Source of the DNA: Cellulomonas denverensis
Lineage (GTDB): Bacteria > Actinomycetota > Actinomycetes > Actinomycetales > Cellulomonadaceae
Reading direction: 5' to 3'
NCBI RefSeq assembly: GCF_012396125.1
Contig: NZ_JAAXOX010000001.1
Coordinates: 496,001-560,000 of the forward strand
DNA: 64,000 nt
This document shows, in pieces, positions 1 to 8,133 of this stretch (the first letter of the stretch is position 1; each line of letters opens with the position of its first letter). The notes beneath the pieces were generated by a model. The model made no database searches. It was not told the DNA's origin and saw only the letters and a program-made list of their open reading frames with translations. The translations under genes were made by a program, and so were the position numbers.

Positions 1-823
1 CGGCCTGATTCTGGCGGTGTTCATCCTGCCGACCATCGCGATCGCGGTCGCCGTCCCCCGGGCGTCGCTCGGGCTGACCAACGGGATCAACCTGGCGTTC
101 CAGCACTTCTTCGACCACTGGGGACTGGGCTGGGCCACCCCGGTGATCTCGCTGCTGATCGCGCTGGGCGCCTTCGCCTCGGTGGTCACCTGGATCGCCG
201 GCCCGTCCCGCGGTCTGCTCGCCGCCGCCCGCACCGGGCTGCTGCCGCCCGCACTCCAGCGCCGGAACAAGGCCGGGGTCCAGGTCGGCATCCTGATGGC
301 CCAGGGGGCGATCGTCACCCTGCTGGCGCTGCTGTTCGTCCTGATCCCGAACGGCAACACCGCCTTCGTCGCCCTGGTCGACATGGCCGCCGCGCTCTAC
401 CTGCTGATGTACATGCTGATGTTCGCCGCCGCGATCCGGCTCCGGCGGACCCAGCCGCAGGTGGTGCGGACCTACCGCACCCCGGCGCTGAAGTTCGTCG
501 CCGGGGTGGGCTTCGTCGCCTGCGCCGCCGCGTTCATCCTGGCGTTCGTCCGGCCCGACGGCTTCACCGGGCTGAGCGAGGGGCTGTACCCGGTGGTGGT
601 GCTGTTGGTGGTCGTGGTGCTCGGCGGGCCGCCGCTGTTGTTCTACGCGATGCGCAAGCCGACCTGGGACCAGCGCACCGCCGACGAGCGCGGCACCGCG
701 GAGAACGTGCTGGTGAACCCGCCGGCCACCGCGGCCGGACCGCAGCCGGGCGCCGGTCCGGCCACCCCGGACGGCGACGGCCCGCTGGAGGGCGGGCAGC
801 GTCCGCCGGGACACCGGGCCTGA
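1..823 (+). CDS. APC-family amino acid permease, GadC-like, 5' truncated
   Basis: This is the C-terminal part of a polytopic amino acid permease; the frame is open from the first bases of the window, so the true start lies upstream. The visible part has about five or six hydrophobic membrane segments, basic loops such as RLRRTQPQ, and a proline-rich soluble tail of about 45 residues. The loop GPSRGLLAAARTG followed by a hydrophilic cytoplasmic stretch resembles the glutamate/GABA antiporter branch (GadC, YjeM) of the APC superfamily. A YhiM-family gene follows after 72 bases, and both GadC and YhiM are linked to acid survival in E. coli, which supports but does not prove a GadC-type role. The substrate cannot be read from the sequence. 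Confidence 0.75.
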   Translation, partial: GLILAVFILPTIAIAVAVPRASLGLTNGINLAFQHFFDHWGLGWATPVISLLIALGAFASVVTWIAGPSRGLLAAARTGLLPPALQRRNKAGVQVGILMAQGAIVTLLALLFVLIPNGNTAFVALVDMAAALYLLMYMLMFAAAIRLRRTQPQVVRTYRTPALKFVAGVGFVACAAAFILAFVRPDGFTGLSEGLYPVVVLLVVVVLGGPPLLFYAMRKPTWDQRTADERGTAENVLVNPPATAAGPQPGAGPATPDGDGPLEGGQRPPGHRA

Positions 824-895
824 CACCGGTGGCGGTGGCGGGGGCCGATCGGCACCCCGCCACCGCCGCGACCCGGTCATCCAGGGGGAGCCAGC

Positions 896-1942
896 ATGAA
901 CCGTTCGATCAGCATCCTGTTCCGCGCGATCCCGCTGGCCATGGGCGCGGTGTGCCTCGCGTTCGGCTGGTACGTGCTGTCCGGCGGCGACGACGCGGCA
1001 CACCAGGTCGCCGGGCACGTCAACGTCGGGCTGACCGCGATCTGCGTGGCCCTGTTCACCACCGCGGCCACGATCATCCGCCAGCTGGTGCACCGGTACG
1101 GCCCGGTCTGGCGGATCGTCCTGCCCGCGCTGGGCTACGCCGCCGCCCTCGCCGCGATCGGGTGGGGCGTGAGCCTGATCCGGCGCGGCGACCAGCCACC
1201 GGACGTGGTGGCCGGGCACGTGCTGCTCGGCATCGGCTTCATCGCCGCCTGCGTCAGCACGGTCGCCACCGCCTCCACCCGGTTCGTGCTGATCCGAGCC
1301 AGTGCGGCCCGGGCGCCGGGCAGCGGACCGCCTCCCGGGGCGTACTCGCGCGGCGTCGGCGCGGTGTTGATCGCCATCCCCGCCGTGCTCGCGGTGACCG
1401 GGCTGGTGCTGGCCGGCACCCTGCTCGCCCGGGACGGCACCCCGCAGCAGGTCGCCGGGCACGTGCTGCTCGGGCTGTCACTGATCTGCTCCGCCCTGAT
1501 CGCACTGGTCGCCAGCATCGTGCGGCAGGTGCGCAACGAGTTCGGCGAGGCGGAGCGGTTCCGCTGGAGCTGGTGGGTGGTGCTGATGGGCAGCGCCAAC
1601 GTCGTGCTCGGTGTGGTCGTGCTCGCCACTTCCGACGACCCGGCCTTCCTCGCCCCCGGCACGGTGCTGATCGGGCTCGGGCTGATCTGCTTCAGCATCC
1701 TGTCCAAGGTCGTGCTGCTCGCCCTGGTCTGGCGGCGGGAGTTCGCACTGGCGAACCGGATCCCGATCATCCCGGTCACCACGGCGCTGGCCTGCCTGTT
1801 CTTCGCCGCGTTCCTGTTCGAGGCGACCACCCGGCAGGCCGGCTACTTCGTCGGGGCGCACGTGCTGGTCGGGCTGGGGGCGGTGTGCTTCACGCTGTTC
1901 TCGATCGTGTCGATCCTGGAGGCCGGGACGTCGCAGGGGTGA
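896..1942 (+). CDS. yhiM: YhiM-family (DUF2776) inner membrane protein
   Basis: A 348-residue membrane protein that opens MNRSISILFRAIPL and matches my memory of E. coli YhiM (DUF2776, about 350 aa), which is needed for survival at low pH. About ten hydrophobic segments are visible. A short motif of the form AGHVLLGLxxIC recurs at residues 38, 105, 186, 252 and 319, with drift in the fourth copy (APGTVLIGLGLIC), so the protein looks like a fivefold repeat of a two-helix unit. The ATG has GGGGGAG a few bases upstream. It follows the permease in the same direction and is probably co-transcribed. The biochemical activity of the family is unknown. Confidence 0.8.
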   Translation: MNRSISILFRAIPLAMGAVCLAFGWYVLSGGDDAAHQVAGHVNVGLTAICVALFTTAATIIRQLVHRYGPVWRIVLPALGYAAALAAIGWGVSLIRRGDQPPDVVAGHVLLGIGFIAACVSTVATASTRFVLIRASAARAPGSGPPPGAYSRGVGAVLIAIPAVLAVTGLVLAGTLLARDGTPQQVAGHVLLGLSLICSALIALVASIVRQVRNEFGEAERFRWSWWVVLMGSANVVLGVVVLATSDDPAFLAPGTVLIGLGLICFSILSKVVLLALVWRREFALANRIPIIPVTTALACLFFAAFLFEATTRQAGYFVGAHVLVGLGAVCFTLFSIVSILEAGTSQG

Positions 1943-1959
1943 CGCCCCGGCGCTCTGGG

Positions 1960-3774
1960 TCAGCCGGCGATGATCCGGCGCAGCGCCTCCACCGGCAGCT
2001 TGGGCTTGCGGTCCGCCGTGCACAGGCCGTTGGTCTCCAGCCCGGTGTCGGTGAGCTGGGTGTAGCAGAACCCGCTCAGCGCCGTCGAGGAACGGACCGC
2101 GCCGAGCAGGTCGGTCAGCCGCGCCTCCAGGTCCTCGGGGGTGCGGGCCTCGGAGTACCCCCACGCACCCTCCGGCGCCCCGGGCGCGAACGACACCCCG
2201 CCGAACTCGGACAGCAGCACCGGGATCGACCCCGGCTCGGGCGCCGGCCCGCCGACCCACATCCGCCGCCCGGCCGGCCCGATGCCGTCCAGCGTCCGGG
2301 CGACCGCCGCCCGGTCGCCGTACCGCTCCCGCAGCACCGCACCGGTGTCGGCGTAGTCGTGCACGGTTAACAGGTCGGAGGCGGTGTGCTCCCAGCCGTC
2401 GTTCGAGATCACCGGCCGGGTCGGGTCCAGCGCCCGGGTCAGCTCGGTCAGGGCGCGGCTGTAGGCCTGCTGCGCCGGGTCGTGCGCGAGGTGCTGCACC
2501 CCCCAAGACTCGTTGAACGGCACCCAGGCGATGATGCAGGGGTGCGACACGTCCCGCCGCACGATGTCCAGCCACTCCCGGGTGAGCTGGGCGACCGCCT
2601 CGTCGGAGAACCGGTAGGCCCCGGCGGTCTCGGCCCACACCGCCAACCCGAGGACGTCGCACCAGTACAGGTACCGCGGGTCCTCGACCTTCTGGTGCAC
2701 CCGCACCGTGTTGAAGCCCAGGTCGAGCGCGAGCTGCACCTCCTCGCGCAGCGCGTCCGGGCCGGGCGGGGTCAGGTGCGAGTCAGGCCAGTAGCCCTGC
2801 TCCAGCACGGCCCGCACCGTGAACGGCCGGTCGTTGAGCAGCAGGGTGTCCCCCGCCACCGCCACCGAGCGCAGGCCGCAGTACGAGTCCACCCGGTCGA
2901 GCACCGCCCCCGCGGCGTCGGACAGCACGACTTCCGCGTCGAGGAGCACCGGCGAGTCCGGCGACCACAGCAAGCGTTCGTAGGCCTGCCCGTTGTGCTG
3001 CTGCGGCAGCGGGACGACGACGTCCGCCACCGACCCGGCGACCGGTACCTCGGCCGTGCCGACCTCAATGCCGTCGTGGCTGAGCCGCACCCGGACCCGG
3101 ACACCCTGTGGCGCCACGGCCCGCAGCCGGACCTGGACCGCCATCCGCGCCCCGGGCACGTCGGCCCGCCAGACCAGGGAGTCCACCGCCACCGCCGGCA
3201 CCCGCTCCAGCCACACCGTGCGCCAGATCCCGGAGGTGCGGTCGTACCAGATCGCGTGCTGCTCCGGCTGCCAGTCCTGCTTGCCGCGCGGCTGCTCGAC
3301 GTCGGTCCGGTCGTCGGTGGCACGCACCACCACGACATGTGCGCCGGCGGGCAGCGCGGGGTCGAGCAGGTCGGTGATGTCGGCGGTGAACGGCGTCTGG
3401 CCACCCTCGTGCCGGACCGCGTGAGCACCGTCGACCCACACGTCACACTCGTGGTCCACCGCGCCGAGGTGCAGCAGCAGCCGGTCGGAGCCCAGGTCGG
3501 TCAGGTCAGCGAGGGCGGGCAGCGTCCGCCGGTACCAGAGCGCGGCATGGTCGCCGTGGTCGGCGATGCCGGAGGCAATCGACTCCGGCGGGAACGGCAC
3601 CCGGATCTCCGCGCCGAACCGGTCTGCCTCCGCCGGGGCGTGCCACCGCTCGCGCAGTCCGGCCTGGTCGTCGTCGAAGGTGAACGCCCAGGTGCCGTCG
3701 AGCGACCACCAGCGGTCGGGGCGGACGAGCTGGGGGCGGGGGTGTGCCCCGCGGAGGGCTGACGTCGTCGTCAT
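1960..3774 (-). CDS. Glycoside hydrolase family 2 (beta-galactosidase/glucuronidase type)
   Basis: A 604-residue glycosidase of the GH2 layout: N-terminal jelly-roll sugar-binding domain (about 20-200), immunoglobulin-like domain (about 205-300) and TIM barrel. The acid/base glutamate is in the barrel motif PFNESWG (E422) and the nucleophile is in LLSEFGG (E523). No signal peptide is seen, so it is probably cytosolic and acts on imported oligosaccharides. The start at 3774 has GAAGGA just upstream; an in-frame upstream extension has no ribosome site. The short gap before it holds an operator identical to one in front of the sugar transporter, so the LacI protein encoded next door probably controls it. 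Specificity (galactoside, glucuronide or mannoside) is not resolved. Confidence 0.85.
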   Translation of the reverse strand: MTTTSALRGAHPRPQLVRPDRWWSLDGTWAFTFDDDQAGLRERWHAPAEADRFGAEIRVPFPPESIASGIADHGDHAALWYRRTLPALADLTDLGSDRLLLHLGAVDHECDVWVDGAHAVRHEGGQTPFTADITDLLDPALPAGAHVVVVRATDDRTDVEQPRGKQDWQPEQHAIWYDRTSGIWRTVWLERVPAVAVDSLVWRADVPGARMAVQVRLRAVAPQGVRVRVRLSHDGIEVGTAEVPVAGSVADVVVPLPQQHNGQAYERLLWSPDSPVLLDAEVVLSDAAGAVLDRVDSYCGLRSVAVAGDTLLLNDRPFTVRAVLEQGYWPDSHLTPPGPDALREEVQLALDLGFNTVRVHQKVEDPRYLYWCDVLGLAVWAETAGAYRFSDEAVAQLTREWLDIVRRDVSHPCIIAWVPFNESWGVQHLAHDPAQQAYSRALTELTRALDPTRPVISNDGWEHTASDLLTVHDYADTGAVLRERYGDRAAVARTLDGIGPAGRRMWVGGPAPEPGSIPVLLSEFGGVSFAPGAPEGAWGYSEARTPEDLEARLTDLLGAVRSSTALSGFCYTQLTDTGLETNGLCTADRKPKLPVEALRRIIAG

Positions 3775-3837
3775 GGCGGTCCTTCGGTCGCGGTCCTTGG
3801 GTCGGGGCACGGTGTTGCGGGGTGCCCGGTCGCCATA

Positions 3838-3851
3838 TTGCCACGTTGCAA
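3838..3851. promoter_or_regulatory. LacI operator upstream of the GH2 gene
   Basis: TTGCCACGTTGCAA, an imperfect 14-bp palindrome with central CG as in LacI-family sites. It is identical to the copy at 4932-4945 and one base from the perfect copy at 4903-4916. It lies 63 bases upstream of the GH2 start, between that gene and the 3' end of the regulator gene, so GH2 has its own regulated promoter. Confidence 0.8.
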
Positions 3852-3860
3852 ACGTCCGCG

Positions 3861-4883
3861 TCACGCCGGACCGGTCGACTCCCGCAGCACGATCCGGTGC
3901 GGCACGGTGATGTCCTCAGCCGGGCCGGCGGCAGATCGACGCTCCACCCGTGCCAGCAGCCGTGCCACCGCCACCCGGGCAATGGCGTCGCGATCCGGGC
4001 GGACGGTGCTCAGCGAGGGAGTGGCGTACTGGACCTCCTCGACGTCGTCGAAGCCCATCACCGCGACATCGCCGGGCACCTGGAGCCCTCGGGTCAGACA
4101 GGCCCGCAGCGCGCCGATGGCCAACATGTCGTTGAAGCAGAACACCGCATCCGGCCGCAACTCGTCGTCGAGCATCGCGGACATGGCCGCGAAGCCCGAG
4201 GCGCGGTCGAAGCTCTCGACATAGCGCAACAGGCGCGGATGGGCAGGCAGTCCCGCCTCGGCCAGTGCCAGCATGAAGCCTTCGGCCCGTTGCCGGCCGG
4301 TGTTCGCCTCGGTCTGCAGGCCGATCGCCGCGATCCGGCGCCGCCCCGTGCCGATCAGGTGATCCGTGGCGGCCCGGGCCGCGGCGACGTTGTCGATGTG
4401 CACATGGTCGAACGCCGTGTCCACGGTCCGTTCGCCCAGCAGCACTACCGGTCGCGCCGGGTCCGCGGCGAGCAGATCACCGGCGGACAGTGCCAGCGGA
4501 CTGAGCACCAGCCCGTCGAACATCGCCCCGCGCGGGCCGCGCAACAGCAACTCGCGCTCCCGGGCCGGGTCGCCGTCGGTCTGGTCGACCACCACGGTGA
4601 ACCCCGCGCCGGTGGCTTCGCGCACCACCGCCCGGGCGAGCTCGGCGAAGTAGGGCTGATCGAGCGCGGGCACCACCAGGCCCAGCAGACCGGTCCGGCC
4701 GGTCCGCAATGACCGCGCTGCGGCGTTGGCCCGGTAGCCGAGAGCGTCGATCACCGCCTGCACCTGCTCGCGCGTCCGCGGTGCGACGTGCTCGTACCCG
4801 TTCACCACGTTGGACACCGTCCGCGGTGAGACCCCGGCGACCCGAGCGACCTCCTGCAGCGTCACCGCACCCCTGCCCGTCAT
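3861..4883 (-). CDS. LacI-family transcriptional regulator of the GH2/GH1/ABC sugar locus
   Basis: A 340-residue LacI repressor. The N-terminal helix-turn-helix is clear (VTLQEVARVAGVSPRTVSNV, about residues 7-26) with the hinge-helix region NAAARSLRTGRTG, followed by a two-lobed periplasmic-binding-like sensor (VPALDQPYF, VMGFDDVEEVQYATPSLSTV). The start at 4883 gives a normal LacI N-terminus. It is divergent from the binding-protein gene at 4994, and two operators sit between them, so it probably represses itself, the transporter and GH2. The ligand is presumably a sugar released from the imported glycan. Confidence 0.9.
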   Translation of the reverse strand: MTGRGAVTLQEVARVAGVSPRTVSNVVNGYEHVAPRTREQVQAVIDALGYRANAAARSLRTGRTGLLGLVVPALDQPYFAELARAVVREATGAGFTVVVDQTDGDPARERELLLRGPRGAMFDGLVLSPLALSAGDLLAADPARPVVLLGERTVDTAFDHVHIDNVAAARAATDHLIGTGRRRIAAIGLQTEANTGRQRAEGFMLALAEAGLPAHPRLLRYVESFDRASGFAAMSAMLDDELRPDAVFCFNDMLAIGALRACLTRGLQVPGDVAVMGFDDVEEVQYATPSLSTVRPDRDAIARVAVARLLARVERRSAAGPAEDITVPHRIVLRESTGPA

Positions 4884-4902
4884 GCCCGCGACCCTAGCCT
4901 GT

Positions 4903-4916
4903 TTGCCACGTGGCAA
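4903..4916. promoter_or_regulatory. LacI operator 1 (perfect palindrome)
   Basis: TTGCCACGTGGCAA, a perfect 14-bp palindrome with central CG, 20 bases upstream of the divergent regulator start. Two near-identical copies occur at 4932-4945 and 3838-3851. Confidence 0.85.
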
Positions 4917-4931
4917 TCTCACACGCTACGT

Positions 4932-4945
4932 TTGCCACGTTGCAA
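4932..4945. promoter_or_regulatory. LacI operator 2 in front of the sugar ABC transporter
   Basis: TTGCCACGTTGCAA, centred 29 bp from operator 1 (just under three helical turns), about 50 bases before the binding-protein start. The spacing suits binding of two dimers or a tetramer on one face of the DNA. Confidence 0.8.
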
Positions 4946-4993
4946 TGCCGTGGTGACGGAGCCACGGCTGCTCGGAACCGCAAGGAGGCGGAC

Positions 4994-6313
4994 ATGCCGG
5001 ACATGCACCGACGACGGAACACCAGGCGGGGGATCGCGCTGGCCGCAGGTCTCGCGCTCGGCCTGGCAGCCTGTGCCGGCCAGGGCTCGGGTGGGAACGA
5101 CACCGGCGCCGCCGGGGACGACGGTCCCACCACGCTCACGCTCTGGCACGGCATGACCGGTCCCGACGGACCGGCCGTCCAGCAGATCATCGACGACTTC
5201 AATGCCTCGCAGGACCAGATCGTCGTCGAACCGAACGTGATGCCGTGGGATGTGCTGTACCAGAAGGTGCTCACCTCGCTGTCGTCCAACAGCGGGCCCC
5301 AGGTGGTCGCGATGAGCGCCTCGAACGTGCCCCAGTACGCCTCCAAGGGCGCGCTCGCCCCGGTGGACGACTTCTACGCCGATGACGCCTTCATGGACAC
5401 GTCGGTGCTGCCGGACGCCGCGAAGAACGCCGCAGTGTTCGACGGGACGAATTACGGCGTGCCGCTGAACATCGCGCCGATGATGCTCTACTGGAACAAG
5501 GACCTGTTCAGCGCCGCCGGCCTCGATCCCGAGCAGCCGCCGACCACCTGGGACGAGTTCGCCTCGATGGCGGAGAAGCTCACCATCGACGACAACGGCG
5601 ACGGCAAGCCCGAGCAGTACGCCCTGGCGCTGGCCGACCACACCACGGTCCCGATCTGGCAGATGCTGCTCTGGGGCACCGGTGGCGGCGTGGTCTCAGA
5701 CGACGCGACGACCGCGATCGTGGACTCCCCCGAGACGCTGGAGGCGCTGGAGTTCTGGGTCGAGCAGGTCCGGGACAAGCAGGTCTCCCCGATCGGCCTG
5801 TCCGGCGCCGACGCGGACAAGCTGTTCCAGACCGGCAAGGCTGCGATGGAGATCGTCGGGCCCTGGATGACCACCGGCTTCGACGACGCTGGGCTGAACT
5901 ACGGGCTCGCCGCACCGCCGGCCGGCCCGGAGGCCCAGGTCACGCTCGGCGACGTGGTGACCTTCACGGTGAACGCCAAGGCCACCGATGCCGAGCAGGA
6001 GGCCGCCAAGACGTTCTTCGCCTACTGGAACTCCGTCGAGTCCCAGACCACCTGGGCCGACGGCTCCGGCTTCCCGCCCACCCGCACCGACATCCCGGCC
6101 TCGGACCTGTCCAATCCCTACTCCGCGGTGTTCGGTGACCCGGAGCTGCTGGGCAGCGCCCAGGTCTACCTCGCCGGTGTCCCGAACTCGGGCACGATCA
6201 CCGACTCGATCTTCTACCCGGCGCTCCAGCGCGTCCTCAACGGCGACGGCGATCTCACCGAGGTCTTCACGCAGGCGAACACGGACATCCAGGCCCAGAT
6301 CGACCAGGGCTGA
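4994..6313 (+). CDS. ABC sugar transporter, lipoprotein substrate-binding protein
   Basis: A 439-residue MalE-type solute-binding lipoprotein. It has a twin-arginine-rich n-region, a hydrophobic stretch and lipobox LAAC with the lipidated cysteine at residue 27, then a low-complexity linker and the type 1 extracellular binding fold (TLTLWHGMTG near the start, YGVPLNIAPMMLYWNKDLF in the middle). AAGGAGG at 4982-4988 lies five bases before ATG 4994 and fixes the start. It is the first gene of a tight operon with two permeases and a GH1 enzyme; no ATPase is encoded, so it probably uses a shared MsiK-type ATPase elsewhere, as is common in actinomycetes. The sugar is unknown. Confidence 0.9.
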   Translation: MPDMHRRRNTRRGIALAAGLALGLAACAGQGSGGNDTGAAGDDGPTTLTLWHGMTGPDGPAVQQIIDDFNASQDQIVVEPNVMPWDVLYQKVLTSLSSNSGPQVVAMSASNVPQYASKGALAPVDDFYADDAFMDTSVLPDAAKNAAVFDGTNYGVPLNIAPMMLYWNKDLFSAAGLDPEQPPTTWDEFASMAEKLTIDDNGDGKPEQYALALADHTTVPIWQMLLWGTGGGVVSDDATTAIVDSPETLEALEFWVEQVRDKQVSPIGLSGADADKLFQTGKAAMEIVGPWMTTGFDDAGLNYGLAAPPAGPEAQVTLGDVVTFTVNAKATDAEQEAAKTFFAYWNSVESQTTWADGSGFPPTRTDIPASDLSNPYSAVFGDPELLGSAQVYLAGVPNSGTITDSIFYPALQRVLNGDGDLTEVFTQANTDIQAQIDQG

Positions 6314-6315
6314 CC

Positions 6316-7242
6316 ATGACCACTGCCGCACCCCGCTCCCCCGCCCGCGCCGTCACCCGGCGCGGGCGGGGGGCCCGGCGCCGCGAGCGGACTGCCTGGC
6401 TCTTCCTCGCGCCGAGCCTGCTGACGATCGCGGTGTTCATGCTCTGGCCGATGATCCAGTCGGCCTACCTGTCCTTCATGGACTACAACCGCATCCAACC
6501 CGCGCGGTGGGTCGGCCTGGCGAACTACCGCGAGCTGCTGACCGACCCGGCCGTGCACAACGCCCTCGGCAACACACTGGTCTACGCGGTGGTCGTCACC
6601 CCGCTGACCGTGGGACTGGCGCTCGCCCTCGCGCTGATGCTCAACCGGGCGATCTTCGCGAGGGGACTGATCCGGACCGCGGTGTTCCTGCCGTTCATCG
6701 TCTCGCTGGCCATCGTCGCGATCGCCTGGGCCTTCCTGCTCGACCCGAACATCGGGCTGATTTCGCACTGGCTCGACGGCATCGGCATCGTGTCCCGGCA
6801 GGGCTGGCTGTCGGACCCGAAGCTCGCCATGCCCGCAGTGATGATCGTCGGCATCTGGAAGACCGTCGGCTTCTACATGGTCATGTACCTGGCCGGCCTG
6901 CAGTCGATCCCGACCGAGCTCTACGAAGCGGCCTCGCTGGACGGCGCCGGACCGTGGACCCGGTTCCGCAACGTGACCTGGCCGCTGCTGTCCAACCAGA
7001 CCATGCTCATCTCGATCATGGCGGCGATCGCCACTTTGCAGGCCTTCGACCAGATCTACGTGATGACGCACGGCGGCCCCTACTTCCAGACGGAGACGCT
7101 CGTCATGCTCGTGTACCGCGTCGGCTTCGAGGAGCTGCGCCTGGGCTACGGGTCCGCGATCTCGTGGGTGCTGCTGCTCGGGGTGTTCGTGCTCTCGATG
7201 CTCCAGTTCGGCTACTTCCGCAAGCGGGCGGTGACCTACTGA
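6316..7242 (+). CDS. ABC sugar transporter permease (MalF type)
   Basis: A 308-residue membrane protein with six predicted helices. It carries the cytoplasmic coupling motif typical of MalF/UgpA permeases (YEAASLDGAGPWTRFRNVTWP) in the fourth loop. It starts two bases after the binding-protein stop and its own stop overlaps the next ATG (TGATG), so translation is coupled along the operon. It forms the heterodimeric membrane channel with the next gene product. Confidence 0.9.
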   Translation: MTTAAPRSPARAVTRRGRGARRRERTAWLFLAPSLLTIAVFMLWPMIQSAYLSFMDYNRIQPARWVGLANYRELLTDPAVHNALGNTLVYAVVVTPLTVGLALALALMLNRAIFARGLIRTAVFLPFIVSLAIVAIAWAFLLDPNIGLISHWLDGIGIVSRQGWLSDPKLAMPAVMIVGIWKTVGFYMVMYLAGLQSIPTELYEAASLDGAGPWTRFRNVTWPLLSNQTMLISIMAAIATLQAFDQIYVMTHGGPYFQTETLVMLVYRVGFEELRLGYGSAISWVLLLGVFVLSMLQFGYFRKRAVTY

Positions 7243-8126
7243 TGGCCGGGGACACGCTGCTGCGGCCGGTGACCGAGGACGCCGCGCCGGTGCAGCACGA
7301 GGTGCGCCGGCTGGACCGGTTGTGGCGCTGGCTGACCGGGATCTCCGGCCTGGTCATCGCCGCGGCGATGCTGCTGCCGATCATCTGGATGGTGCTCACG
7401 GCCTTCAAGCCGGAGTCCGACATCGTCGCCTACCCGCCGACCCTCTGGCCGCGGGAGCTCACCCTCGAACACTTCGGGGACATCTGGTCCCAGATCCCGT
7501 TCGCGAGGCTGTACGGCAACACCATCGTGTTCGCCGGGGCGGTCACGGTGTTCTCCCTGCTGTTCGACGCGATGGCCGCCTACGCGCTGGCCCGGCTGGA
7601 GTTCCGCGGCAAGAACGTGGTGTTCGTGCTGGTACTGGTGCTGTTGATGCTGCCGTACCAGGTCACGCTCATCCCGCTCTACGACACCCTCGCTGCCGTC
7701 GGGTTGGCCGGGACCCTGCCCGGGATGATCGTGCCACGGCTGACCAACGCCTTCGGCATCTTCTTCCTGCGGCAGTTCTTCCTGTCGCTGCCCCGGGACC
7801 TGGAGGAGGCCGCCCGGATCGATGGCGCCTCCGAGCTGCGGATCTTCGCCCAGGTCATCGCACCGCTGGCCAAGCCGGCCCTGCTCACCCTCGGCCTGTT
7901 CCACTTCCAGTACAACTGGAACGATCTGCTGTGGCCGCTGATCATGGCGGACAACCTGGAGTCCGCGACCCTGCCCGCCGGCCTGGCGATGTTCATGGGC
8001 CAGCACGTCGTGGAGTACGGCCTGCTGATGGCCGGATCGGTCCTGGCGCTGCTGCCGGTGGTCGTCTTCTTCCTGCTCATCCAACGCTCCTTCGTCGCGG
8101 GCATCGCGACGACCGGCATGAAGTGA
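7242..8126 (+). CDS. ABC sugar transporter permease (MalG type)
   Basis: A 294-residue partner permease with six helices and the EAA loop LEEAARIDGASELRIFAQVIAPLAKPA cut here to its core residues (EEAARIDGA near position 190). The ATG overlaps the stop of the previous gene by one base. It ends seven bases before the GH1 gene. Together with the preceding two genes it makes an oligosaccharide importer without its own ATPase. Confidence 0.9.
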   Translation: MAGDTLLRPVTEDAAPVQHEVRRLDRLWRWLTGISGLVIAAAMLLPIIWMVLTAFKPESDIVAYPPTLWPRELTLEHFGDIWSQIPFARLYGNTIVFAGAVTVFSLLFDAMAAYALARLEFRGKNVVFVLVLVLLMLPYQVTLIPLYDTLAAVGLAGTLPGMIVPRLTNAFGIFFLRQFFLSLPRDLEEAARIDGASELRIFAQVIAPLAKPALLTLGLFHFQYNWNDLLWPLIMADNLESATLPAGLAMFMGQHVVEYGLLMAGSVLALLPVVVFFLLIQRSFVAGIATTGMK

Positions 8127-8133
8127 GGTCTGC

